A program made the position numbers and the translations under genes. Shown here in pieces: positions 48,204 to 57,124 of a stretch of DNA of 64,000 nucleotides (the first letter of the stretch is position 1; each line of letters begins with the position of its first letter). Source of the stretch: Pseudovibrio sp. M1P-2-3 (GTDB lineage Bacteria; Pseudomonadota; Alphaproteobacteria; Rhizobiales; Stappiaceae); assembly GCF_031501865.1 (NCBI RefSeq), contig NZ_JARRCW010000001.1, positions 4,168,001-4,232,000 on the forward strand. The letters run 5' to 3'. The notes under the pieces are model-generated. The model was not told the DNA's origin. It made no database searches and saw nothing but the letters and a program-made list of their open reading frames with translations.

Positions 48204-50159
48204 ATGCTTACGAGTATTATTAGAAATATGGTTGGGTTGAAATACAAGAGTAGATCCAATTTATACCAAAAGAACGATAGAGAGTTGCCTGATTACTTTG
48301 ATCACCATCATGAAATCATGAAAGATAGTTTTGATGCGAAGTATTATGAGATTAATAATCCCGACGTTGCTGAAAGTGGAATAGATCCACTCAAGCACTT
48401 CATTTTGTATGGGTGGAGAGAAGGTCGAGATCCAAACTCAGAATTTTCTACAAAGTTTTATCTAAGCTGTAATCCAGATGTTTCTGATGCAAACATAAAT
48501 CCATTCTGGCACTACCTCGTTGCAGGACGAGAAGAGGGGCGGCAGACAATGGGAACTTGTAATCAGTCGTCCAATGAGGTTCCACTACAGAACGAAGTGG
48601 AAGTTATTAAATCTTTTTTTGATGAAGTTTATTATTTGGGTGAGTATGAAGATGTTAAGAATGCAGGGGTTCCCCCCTTAGAACATTATTGCTCCACTGG
48701 TTGGAAAGAAGGACGCAATCCGTGCCTTTCTTTCTCAACACAATACTATCTTTCTACCAATCCTGATGTTGAAGAAGCAGCCATAAACCCACTTTATCAC
48801 TTTTTAGTTGCAGGAGAAGCTGAAGGTCGGCTTCCAAAACATCCTGGAGGGTACAAAGCAGATATACTTAGCAATTTAAAAGAACTTTCTTTACAAAGTC
48901 AGAAACATTCCCTCGCTCAGGAATTGACAGAGTTTCTTGATAGCGAGGAAATAGTTCGGCTGGTAAATAATGAACTGTCTTCTGCCAATTCACTATTGGT
49001 CGCTTTCGGGCACGATAACTATAAGCAAGTTAGTGGCGGTGTTCAGTTATGTGAAGATCGCGAAGAGTTACAATCTAAGTTTCATGACTGTAACTATCTT
49101 TACGTTTTTCCTAGGCAGCCCTTACCAGTACTAAGCCCAAATGGTGAAGAAACATTGGTGTCTCTTATTCTAAACGGGAGCACTATTGGTACTTGCCAAA
49201 TGACTGAATTATGTACAGCATTAAAGGCTATAAGGGGCGCCTACGAGAACATAAATTTTGTTATACATCACCTCTTAGGACATGCTTCAGATTCTATTGC
49301 TGATCTCATAAACGCTGCTGGGAAGAGCGAAAGTATGTTCTGGTTGCATGATTTTTTCAGCCTGTGCCCGAGCTATGCACTTCAAAGAAATAATGTATCT
49401 TTTTGCGGTTCTCCTGTTCCAACTTCCAACGCTTGCACCCTTTGTGTATTCGGGAGCGAGAGAACAAGGCACTTAAAGAGCATTTCTAGATTTTTCGAGC
49501 GAATTAACTGCCATGTTATTGCTCCATCTCAAGTCGCAGCCGATTTATGGCAGACGAAAACCAAACTGTCACCTGCAACTGTGCAAGTTTTGCCACATAC
49601 TACATTAGAGCTTATTAATAGAGATGATCAAAAGATAGTCGCATCTTCTGCGACAAAAATTGCGTTTATAGGCACTCCAGCACCACATAAGGGGTGGCAC
49701 CTGTTTGGCAGGCTAGTGGAACAATTTGGTACAAATCCTAACTATGAATTTTACTACTTAGGGACAAGCACACCTAATCTGTCTGGTATTCATCATATTC
49801 CCGTTTGGGTTACGGCTGAGAATCCTGAGGCGATGACATCTGCTATCAGCGAACACGAAATTGACCTCGTGCTTCACTGGGCGAGTTGGCCAGAAACATT
49901 CTCGTTCTCGACTTTCGAAGCGATCGCAGGTGGTGCTGCGGTGTTGACTAATGAAATATCAGGGAATGTCGCTGCAACAGTCACTCGTTTAGCCCGAGGT
50001 GCTGTTTTCGAGAATGAAGAAGACTTTGTATCCAGTTTAGAGCAGGGACATCTCATGCAATTGGTAGAAGAAAATAGAAATAGGCGTGCACATTCATTCT
50101 ATCGGCCTCGCCACAGCCAACTAACATTTGACGCCATAGAGAATATGCAGGGGAAGTAA
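48204..50159 (+). CDS. Glycosyltransferase with four N-terminal 36-40-residue repeats
   Basis: About 651 residues from ATG 48204 (ACGGAAA upstream); an in-frame TTG at 48180 overlaps rmlD and is possible. Residues about 41-213 hold four repeats of the pattern Y(Y)L..NPDV..A.I.PL.HFL..G..EGR, arranged as two pairs. The C-terminal half is GT4-like: FWLHDFFSLCPSYALQR, IAFIGTPAPHKGWHLFGRLV, and ASWPETFSFSTFEAIAGG with the Glu-switch. Residues FSLCP and SWPETFS echo the first glycosyltransferase of the locus, so the two catalytic domains are probably related. Confidence 0.8.
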   Translation: MLTSIIRNMVGLKYKSRSNLYQKNDRELPDYFDHHHEIMKDSFDAKYYEINNPDVAESGIDPLKHFILYGWREGRDPNSEFSTKFYLSCNPDVSDANINPFWHYLVAGREEGRQTMGTCNQSSNEVPLQNEVEVIKSFFDEVYYLGEYEDVKNAGVPPLEHYCSTGWKEGRNPCLSFSTQYYLSTNPDVEEAAINPLYHFLVAGEAEGRLPKHPGGYKADILSNLKELSLQSQKHSLAQELTEFLDSEEIVRLVNNELSSANSLLVAFGHDNYKQVSGGVQLCEDREELQSKFHDCNYLYVFPRQPLPVLSPNGEETLVSLILNGSTIGTCQMTELCTALKAIRGAYENINFVIHHLLGHASDSIADLINAAGKSESMFWLHDFFSLCPSYALQRNNVSFCGSPVPTSNACTLCVFGSERTRHLKSISRFFERINCHVIAPSQVAADLWQTKTKLSPATVQVLPHTTLELINRDDQKIVASSATKIAFIGTPAPHKGWHLFGRLVEQFGTNPNYEFYYLGTSTPNLSGIHHIPVWVTAENPEAMTSAISEHEIDLVLHWASWPETFSFSTFEAIAGGAAVLTNEISGNVAATVTRLARGAVFENEEDFVSSLEQGHLMQLVEENRNRRAHSFYRPRHSQLTFDAIENMQGK

Positions 50160-50164
50160 TAGTA

Positions 50165-51238
50165 ATGGCAATTCACGCATTTACGAGCTGTTCGTTCAGT
50201 TATCTCAATCGAGCACGTGTTCTTGCTTCATCACTACGCAGGGTCCACCCCGATTGGACCATATGGCTGGTTCTGACAGATAAGGAACCTGAAAATTTTA
50301 CACTCGATTTATCGAATGAGGATTATGATCAGGTATTAACAGCAGAAGAGCTATTTGGCGAAGAAACTGAACAGTGGTTATTTGGTCATGATATCGTGGA
50401 AGCCTGCACAGCAGTAAAGGGGCGTGCAAGTACTCATATTTTAGACAAAAGTGACTGTGAAAAACTGTTTTATTTTGATCCAGATATAGCAGTCTTTAAC
50501 GATATGAATGATGTTGTGTCGTTGCTAGATGAATATTCGATTGTTCTTACCCCGCACCAAACAGAACCTGACCCTAAGGACCATAAAACAGCCATTCGAG
50601 ATAACGAGATTACATCGCTTGATTATGGTGTGTTTAATCTGGGATTTGTTGCAATCAAAAGCGATCATGAAGGCAGGCGCTTTGCGCAGTGGTGGGATGA
50701 AAGATTAACTGATTGGTGCCATGACCGGTTGGACATTGGACTTTTCGTAGATCAAAAATGGTGCAACCTTGTACCATGTTTCTTTGATCGAGTTAAAGTA
50801 CTCAGAGATCCTGGTTATAATGTAGCAAGTTGGAATCTGAGTCATAGAACCATGCATTATGATGAAGATGGAAATGCGTTGATAAATGGCGTACCTTTAA
50901 GGTTTTACCACTTCACAAAGCTTGGACCGGTAGGGGACGCGATGACCCAGCGCTACGCCAAGAACAATACCGAGATATATGAGTTGTGGTGGTGGTACCA
51001 AAATCAAGTGATTGTGGCTAGTGAAGCGGGCATTCCAAAAGGCTGGTGGTACTATGGTACCTTCGATAATGGCACAAAAATTCCTAAAGCTGTAAGAGAA
51101 TTGTATAGACGTCGGAAAGATTTACAGAAAGCGTTTTGTGAGCCATTGAGAACAGGCACTAACAGCTACTACAGCTGGGTAGAAACGAACACAAGCCTGT
51201 TTACTGACGTGGGCAAAAGGGGTTTTGAAGCCGTTTAA
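50165..51238 (+). CDS. Putative glycosyltransferase (GT-A fold)
   Basis: 357 residues. IHAFTSCSFSYLNRARVLASSLRRVHPDW at the N-terminus, then a metal-binding DXD in CEKLFYFDPDIAVFNDM, LDYGVFNLGFVAIKSD and DQKWCNLVPCFF, arranged as in GT8-like retaining enzymes. Sugar donor unknown. Follows the repeat-bearing glycosyltransferase by 5 bases. Confidence 0.75.
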   Translation: MAIHAFTSCSFSYLNRARVLASSLRRVHPDWTIWLVLTDKEPENFTLDLSNEDYDQVLTAEELFGEETEQWLFGHDIVEACTAVKGRASTHILDKSDCEKLFYFDPDIAVFNDMNDVVSLLDEYSIVLTPHQTEPDPKDHKTAIRDNEITSLDYGVFNLGFVAIKSDHEGRRFAQWWDERLTDWCHDRLDIGLFVDQKWCNLVPCFFDRVKVLRDPGYNVASWNLSHRTMHYDEDGNALINGVPLRFYHFTKLGPVGDAMTQRYAKNNTEIYELWWWYQNQVIVASEAGIPKGWWYYGTFDNGTKIPKAVRELYRRRKDLQKAFCEPLRTGTNSYYSWVETNTSLFTDVGKRGFEAV

Positions 51239-51273
51239 TTCACATGACTTGATTTTTTGGATTGGTAACTAAA

Positions 51274-52824
51274 ATGAAAGATTTGTTGTTTGTCCTTGGG
51301 GAGTCCCGAACTGGAATAACTACAATTCACAAATTCCTAAAAACGGTTGGATTTAATTTAATTCATAATTTTTTTAATGAAAGTGACACTTCAGAGCTTG
51401 CTCATTTATATTACGAAGAAAACTTGCATAAATTGAAGAGTTTTATTGATAATTCTGCATATAATGCATTCTCTGATTGTCAGTTGAGAATTTTCTATAA
51501 AGATCTAATCAAACTTTATCCTGATGCTTACTTTATTCTCTCGACCAGAAGCAGTAATGCCATTTGGAAAAAGAGTATGGAAAGTATTTTTTCTCAATTC
51601 AAAATAGATCAAAACATTGATGAGTTAACAAAGCGCTGTAGGTCGGTTAATAAAGATATACGTAACTTAGCTTCTCAAAAAGGTCTAAAGTTCTGTGAGA
51701 TATGTATTGATGATCCAACCGATCAGAATGGGCAGATTATATCAGATTTTCTAAACCTTCCTAAAAGCTTCCCTTTAGGGTGGGGAAATCGAACGAACGA
51801 TTACGAAAATGGTATTTGGTCTTCACGAGCGACTTTTTATAATACAAGCTGCAATGATTATTTGTCCTATATAAAGCAAGAAATTTCTCCTTATAAAGGT
51901 ATGTTATCAGAGTTCGGATGGACCTATCTAATAAACGATAGTGCAGAGTTCTTTGACTTTTTATATGGAGATAATCGTTGGAGTACTGACCAAGTAAATA
52001 GTGCAAAAAATGTCTTGCAAAAACGATTTACGAGTCTTCAAAAAAGGTCTATTGATTATTTAAAGTTTATTATACCGGAGAAATCGGTTGTTTACCCTGA
52101 ATACTTACCCAAAATTTTCTCTGACAAAAAAGAGAACCACAATCGTCCAGCAAAACAACTACAATCACTTGATTTCGTATATTATCTTGAGGGTCTGCTA
52201 AAGGACGCAAAGTCACGAGGTTTCGTATACTTTAAAGGTGATAGCCACACAAACTGGTTGGGAGCATTCTTCGTATATCAGGCAATTGTTGACGCTATTA
52301 ATAATTCAGATCTCTGTCAGACGGAGAAAAAGAAAAGAAAATCGATCTCTTTGAATGATTTAACCCCTACTCTGGCCTCATATGCTGGAGATGTCTTCAA
52401 TCAGATGGACCCAAAAACGAAAGATGTCTTTAATGGCGCTTGGAAAGCTATTAGTTTAGATAACAAACTTGAGCATTTAGTAAGATATCAACTGCCTGCA
52501 GATAAGAAAAAAGCAAAGCGAATTTCTGTAGATACGAAATATCTGGAACATCTTGGTAAACGAGAGACTTTCCGATTTGCGCAACCTGATAAGTCTCTCC
52601 CCAAAGCTGTGATATTCAGGGATTCTACATCGGACTATATAGTAGAACTTCTTGCCGAACATTTCTCAGATAGTTTGTTTATTTGGCACAAAGGCTTAGT
52701 GTACGATGATGTTATACAGAAGGAAAACCCAGATATCGTTATTCATATTATGGCTGAACGTTTCACGTCTATGTACTCAAAGTTTCCTACATTTTCAAAT
52801 CTTTTACCAAATGAAATAAAATGA
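51274..52824 (+). CDS. Sulfotransferase-like / AlgX-like acetyltransferase fusion
   Basis: 516 residues from ATG 51274. Residues 1-190 look sulfotransferase-like: LLFVLGESRTGITTIHKFLK at the loop position and YFILSTRSSNAIWKKSM as a 3'-phosphate region. From about 200 to the end it reads like the SGNH-type AlgX/AlgJ O-acetyltransferase domain: EFGWTYLINDSAEFFDFLYG, IPEKSVVYPEYLP, a catalytic DxH in YFKGDSHTNWLGAFFVY and the nucleophile-type Ser in AVIFRDSTSDYIVELLAEHF. No signal peptide is seen, unlike secreted AlgX. I do not know this fusion as a named family. Confidence 0.65.
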   Translation: MKDLLFVLGESRTGITTIHKFLKTVGFNLIHNFFNESDTSELAHLYYEENLHKLKSFIDNSAYNAFSDCQLRIFYKDLIKLYPDAYFILSTRSSNAIWKKSMESIFSQFKIDQNIDELTKRCRSVNKDIRNLASQKGLKFCEICIDDPTDQNGQIISDFLNLPKSFPLGWGNRTNDYENGIWSSRATFYNTSCNDYLSYIKQEISPYKGMLSEFGWTYLINDSAEFFDFLYGDNRWSTDQVNSAKNVLQKRFTSLQKRSIDYLKFIIPEKSVVYPEYLPKIFSDKKENHNRPAKQLQSLDFVYYLEGLLKDAKSRGFVYFKGDSHTNWLGAFFVYQAIVDAINNSDLCQTEKKKRKSISLNDLTPTLASYAGDVFNQMDPKTKDVFNGAWKAISLDNKLEHLVRYQLPADKKKAKRISVDTKYLEHLGKRETFRFAQPDKSLPKAVIFRDSTSDYIVELLAEHFSDSLFIWHKGLVYDDVIQKENPDIVIHIMAERFTSMYSKFPTFSNLLPNEIK

Positions 52825-53774
52825 TGAACAGTGAAGTTAAACATGTGGCGTCGAAGTATGGCAACCTTCGAATACCCAACTGGCCTGATGACTTAATTGT
52901 AAGGGCTATCTCTGAGCAAGGAGAATGGGGGGCGGTAGAAAGCGCCCTTTTTTCAAGGTTAGTGACCAAGAGTGACACCCTATTTGATCTAGGGGCTTTT
53001 TTGGGCACCTTTTCACTAGGATTACTGAATCATGCTAAGGTTTCTAAAGTACTTGCTGTGGAAGCGAATATTCATATTCAGGACTATTTGGAGTGGAACC
53101 TCAATCAGAATATGGACACCCCTTGGGCTTTAGAAAAGTGTGCTGTGGGGCAGTATCATGGATGGATGTGTCCGCAGCCCTTAAATCAAGAAAACAATAA
53201 TGGAGCTCAATCTTTCATCACTTGTGATGAAAACTCTGTTGGCGCAATATGTTCACAACCTCTTTGGCATTTGAGAGAAGAACATGGAGACTATTCTCTC
53301 CTCAAATTGGATATTGAAGGGAGTGAAGTGGAGGCCCTAGCTAGTGATGCTGATTATATTCGTAGTAAAAAACCTGTAATCTGGGCAGAATGTAATGAGG
53401 ACACTAGAAGTTTGGAGCTATTTTCAATGTTTATTGCTCTAGGGTATAGACCACTTTACGTTGCATTTCCGGCCTTCAGAAGGGACAACTTTAATGGTTC
53501 GGAAAACCTCATTTACCCCGGTGTTTATGAGGCGGCGCTTGTTGGCGCTACTGACGACAGAATAAAGAAATTTATGTCCTCAATTGACGCGGATGAACTT
53601 ATTATACGCCATCCACAAACAAAACATGAATTACGCCAAGCCCTATTCGAAACTCCTCGATGGTGTCGAGAAGCATGGTTTGACTTTTCTAAAGCCGAAT
53701 TGATCGCTTTATTGTCTCGGATGGCCTTGGGCGAGAGGTTTGAGGAATATCTTATTTGTAGAAGTTCAAACTAG
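52821..53774 (+). CDS. FkbM-family methyltransferase
   Basis: 317 residues. The SAM-binding motif LFDLGAFLGTFSLGLLNHA, acidic VLAVEANIHIQDYLEWNL, and the FkbM hallmark LLKLDIEGSEVEALA followed by PVIWAECNED. Transfers methyl from S-adenosylmethionine to a sugar hydroxyl. The ATG overlaps the preceding stop (ATGA). Last gene of the locus; IS sequence begins ten bases after its stop. Confidence 0.87.
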   Translation: MMNSEVKHVASKYGNLRIPNWPDDLIVRAISEQGEWGAVESALFSRLVTKSDTLFDLGAFLGTFSLGLLNHAKVSKVLAVEANIHIQDYLEWNLNQNMDTPWALEKCAVGQYHGWMCPQPLNQENNNGAQSFITCDENSVGAICSQPLWHLREEHGDYSLLKLDIEGSEVEALASDADYIRSKKPVIWAECNEDTRSLELFSMFIALGYRPLYVAFPAFRRDNFNGSENLIYPGVYEAALVGATDDRIKKFMSSIDADELIIRHPQTKHELRQALFETPRWCREAWFDFSKAELIALLSRMALGERFEEYLICRSSN

Positions 53775-53783
53775 ATCTGACAG

Positions 53784-54092
53784 TGACCTGAGACCCCAAT
53801 TTCCGGACAATCGAGTATAGTAACCTTGATTGTATCAGGAGATGGGAATGAGCAGGAAACGGGGAAAGTACACGGACGAGTATAAAGCAGCAGCTGTGGA
53901 GCGTCTTTATGAGACAGAGGTAACTTTGGGCAAGGTTGCAAATGAGCTGGGTATTCCCCCCCGGAATTTGATCGAGTTTAAAAGTAGAGATATTGTTGCT
54001 TCATATTTGAGGACTTATTTTATAAAGAAATCTCGTTTTAGCGATGTGCAGATCATTGCAATCTTAAAGCAAGGAGAAAGTGGTATTCCGGT
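53784..54092 (+). pseudogene. Two IS3-family orfA fragments
   Basis: An IS3-type end TGACCTGAGACCCC at 53784 leads into MSRKRGKYTDEYKAAAVERL, then NELGIPPRNLIEFKSR, an orfA N-terminus that breaks near 53985. A second fragment (RFSDVQIIAILKQGESGIPV, 54037-54092) is the start of another IS3 orfA, cut by the IS407-like end. Confidence 0.7.
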
Positions 54093-54378
54093 TGAGCAAC
54101 CCCTATTGAGTGGTCCGCTTTGAAAGTTAGTGCATGGTTGGCCTTTGGTCTATCGGAATAATGACTTCCGGAGCTGGTGGGCGGTAGCCCAGAGCACTAT
54201 GCGGTCGTTTGGTATTGTAGTGTTTCCTCCAGCGTTCTATGATTATTTGGGCTTCACGTAGCGAGTAGAAGACTTCTCCATTCAATAATTCATCACGCAT
54301 TCGCCCATTGAAACTTTCGCAATATCCGTTTTCCCAAGGCGATCCTGGCTCAATGTAGGCTGTTTGGGCTCCGACGGC
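54093..54378 (-). mobile_element. IS407-like element, right-end fragment
   Basis: Starts TGAGCAACCCCTATTGAG and encodes on the minus strand the last 90 codons of orfB ([20 protein letters not shown]). It is cut near 54378 by the IS1111 element E2. Same element as 34134-35350, opposite orientation. Confidence 0.8.
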
Positions 54379-54417
54379 TTGATAACGTACAATATTTTTC
54401 GCATCTGTGGATGCCCC

Positions 54418-54662
54418 GTGTTTTGCAAGTTGTTTTTCGAGCAATTTTGGCATGTGATCGGTTGCGGTCATCTGTCAGGCCTCGTTGTGCGGCGCTGCAT
54501 TTGCCGCGGGCCGGTATGGAGATACGCAACTTGGCTCCAATACACATTTGCGGGCTTTTTGCCCGGTGCGAAAGACTGGTTATGCCAAGTCGGATCTAGT
54601 CGATCGTTTACCCTTACTGCTCAAAGCCCTCCTCACATCCCGACGGACCTGTCCTGAAGCAC
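54418..54662 (-). ncRNA. Candidate guide (bridge/seek) RNA region of IS1111 element E2
   Basis: 245 noncoding bases after the transposase stop, conserved with the corresponding region of E1 although the two transposases are clearly diverged. It includes a hairpin CGGGC-TTTTT-GCCCG at 54552-54566, on the strand opposite the predicted transcript the loop is A-rich. Transcription is inferred. Confidence 0.55.
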
Positions 54663-55688
54663 CTATTTAGCCGGGGACAGGTTTCGGTAGTCTTCATCTT
54701 TGACCAACATAGCCCACAATCTACGAGCCATTTTGTTTGCAAGCGCGATAGCCACCACCATACTTGGTTTTCTTTCAAGCATTCTTCCAAGCCATAAGCT
54801 TTCTGGCCTCCCCGTCCGCCGGGCAGCACCAATGAGTGCCATAGCTCCGATGATCAAAAGCCTTCGGATATCGCGCTGGCCCATTTTCGAGGTTCGGCCC
54901 AAGATCTGCCTTCCCCCTGTTGAATATTGTTTTGGCACAAGCCCCAGCCATGCGGCAAAGTCCCGCCCTCGGCGGAACGTGCTCATTGATGGGGCAAATG
55001 CTGTAACCGCCATGGCCGTTATCGGCCCTATTCCGGGCATGGTTTGCAATCTTTGCGCAGCCTTGTCCTGGTTCGCTTCTATTCGAAGCTGCTTTTCCAG
55101 GGACTGGATCCGGTTTGTGAGCAGTGCAATTTGCTCCAGGTAGATCTGACCGAGTTGAAGCACCACAGGAGGCAGGTCACTGTTCGGAGCATTCAAAGCC
55201 TCAGCCAGTTTCTTAACGTGTATCGCCTTTCTTGGTGCGAGGCAGCCAAACTCAGCCAAATGAGCTCTCAAGGCGTTGATCAACTGAGTACGTTGACGCA
55301 CAAAAAGATCGCGGCTACGGAATAACACGGCGCGACTTTGCTGATCCTTTGATTTTATCGGAACCGTACGCATTGTGGGGCGCGACGCTGCTTCCGCAAT
55401 GGCTTCCGCGTCAGCTGCATCGTTTTTTTGACGTTTTACAAATGGTTTCACATAGATTGGGGGAATCAATTTAACATCATGCCCCAGAGCGCGAATTTCT
55501 CGCCCCCAACTATGGGCAGTAGCGCAAGCTTCCATTGCCACAACACAAGGTTCTTGTTTGGCAAAGAACGGTAACATCTGCCCGCGTGACAATTTCCGTC
55601 GAAATAAAACCTTGCCGTCTGGTGCCGCACCATGAGCTTGAAAACTGTGCTTTGCCAAATCTAAACCTATAATGCTAACCTCTGCCAT
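54663..55688 (-). CDS. IS1111-group DEDD transposase
   Basis: 341 residues from ATG 55688 (MAEVSIIGLDLAKHSFQAHG). DEDD set: LDLAKHSF, VVAMEACATAHSW, QKNDAADAEAIAEAA; C-terminal PGIGPITAMAVTAFAPS and WLGLVPKQYSTGGRQILGRTSKMG. Intact, but clearly different in sequence from the E1 protein. Confidence 0.9.
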   Translation of the reverse strand: MAEVSIIGLDLAKHSFQAHGAAPDGKVLFRRKLSRGQMLPFFAKQEPCVVAMEACATAHSWGREIRALGHDVKLIPPIYVKPFVKRQKNDAADAEAIAEAASRPTMRTVPIKSKDQQSRAVLFRSRDLFVRQRTQLINALRAHLAEFGCLAPRKAIHVKKLAEALNAPNSDLPPVVLQLGQIYLEQIALLTNRIQSLEKQLRIEANQDKAAQRLQTMPGIGPITAMAVTAFAPSMSTFRRGRDFAAWLGLVPKQYSTGGRQILGRTSKMGQRDIRRLLIIGAMALIGAARRTGRPESLWLGRMLERKPSMVVAIALANKMARRLWAMLVKDEDYRNLSPAK

Positions 55689-55821
55689 GGATGTCCCTTC
55701 CCAATCTTCGATTGCTTCAATCGTAAATATGGCACATTGCGATGCCGCCGGGTGGGGCATCCACTCCATCACATTTGCTTTTGAGTTCGGTTCCACTCAC
55801 ACTGGATGAGGGGATCAAATT

Positions 55822-57036
55822 ATGGATGAGAGTGATAAGCAGAAGGAATTGAACAACGTCATCCGCATTGATGAGGCGCGGATCAAGGACCATCTTGGCG
55901 AGATGGTGCGTGGCACGGTTGAAGAGGCCTTGAATGCGATGCTGGATGCGGAAGCCGACCAATTGTGCGGGGCTGGACGCTATGAGCGCTCTCTGCATAT
56001 CAAGGCAGGGCCGGTGAAACTGAAGATGCCGAAGCTGCGCAAGCAAGCCTTTGAGACGGCCATCATCGAGCGTTACCAGCGCCGGGAAAGCTCGGTAGAA
56101 GAAGCGCTTATCGAGATATATCTGGCCGGCGTCTCAGTACGCCGTGTAGAAGATATAACCGAGGCTCTGTGGGGCACGCGGGTGTCGCCAGGTACAGTAT
56201 CCAACCACAATAAGAAGATCTATGCCAAGATCGAGCAATGGTGCCAGCGCCCCATCGAGGGCAACCACCCTTACCTGTATCTGGACGGCATTGTGATGAA
56301 GCGCACTTGGGCTGGGGAAGTACGCAATGTTTCATTGCTGGTGGCTTCGGCTGTCAATTCAGAAGGATATCGCCAGATTCTCGGGATCAAAGAGGGGGCC
56401 AAGGAAGATAAGTCTGGCTGGTCGTCATTTCTACGCCATTTGATAGATCGCGGCCTTTCCGGTGTGCAATTAATCATTTCCGATGCCTGCCGTGGGTTGA
56501 TTGAAAGCATTGAAGAGTATTTGCCTGAGGCCCGCTGGCAGCGTTGTATGGTTCGCTCCAAGGGAAAACGATTCACTGGATCGTTTTCAGCTCCTTCTCG
56601 CTACCGTAATGTATTTTCTTAACTACCCTCCACCAAAGTACGGGAGGTGAGCCATATGCTCAAGGCGATCCATGCGTAGGAAAGCCATCAGGCGGCTCAG
56701 CAAAAAGCGGAGGCTGTCATCGCTGACCTACGTTCGCGGAAAATGACGAAAGCCGCAGAACTTATTGAAAACCACATTGGCGAGACGCTGAGCTTTTATG
56801 CCTTTCCTGACAGCCACTGGCGTAAGATCCGAACAAACAATCCACTGGAGCGTATCATGAAAGAAATTCGTCGCAGAACCCGGGTAGTTGGGGCGTTTCC
56901 AGACGGAAAGTCCTGCCTTAACCTAGCGGCCGCCAGATTAAGGCACATCGCTGGAACCACATAGGCCACAAAACGCTACATGAACATGAAGCCACTCTTC
57001 GAGGACACCGAAGATCAAACCGGAGCCGTTGCTTGA
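55822..57036 (+). pseudogene. IS256-family transposase with nonsense codons and an in-frame palindromic insert
   Basis: One continuous frame of 405 codons. IS256 features: RRESSVEEALIEIYLAGVSVR, first Asp in PYLYLDGIVMKRTW, second in VQLIISDACRGLIESI, and terminal Glu in NNPLERIMKEIRRR. In-frame TAA follows YRNVFS, TAG follows LKAIHA, and TAG replaces the Trp after IAGTT. About 42 extra bases sit in frame at 56552-56599. The right end GACACTACC ends at 57069; the left end is lost to E2. Confidence 0.8.
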
Positions 57037-57072
57037 AAACAAAAAGTGCGAAAGATTATTGACACTACCCAT

Positions 57073-57120
57073 CCATGCGCGCCATTCCTTGCCCCGTCAG
57101 GACTTCAACTTGCCGCAGTT
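57073..57120 (-). mobile_element. Short IS407-like orfA fragment
   Basis: 48 bases whose complement matches the orfA segment at 34221-34268 (codons around [15 protein letters not shown]). It is wedged between IS256 and IS481-C, showing that an IS407-like copy once stood here. Confidence 0.7.
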
Positions 57121-57124
57121 TAGA

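Larger units (their letters stand above)
54400..55765 (-). mobile_element. IS1111-group element E2
   Basis: Subterminal repeats GTGGATGCCCC (54407-54417) and its complement GGGGCATCCAC (55754-55764). Same layout as E1: transposase, downstream noncoding segment, subterminal repeat. Confidence 0.8.
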
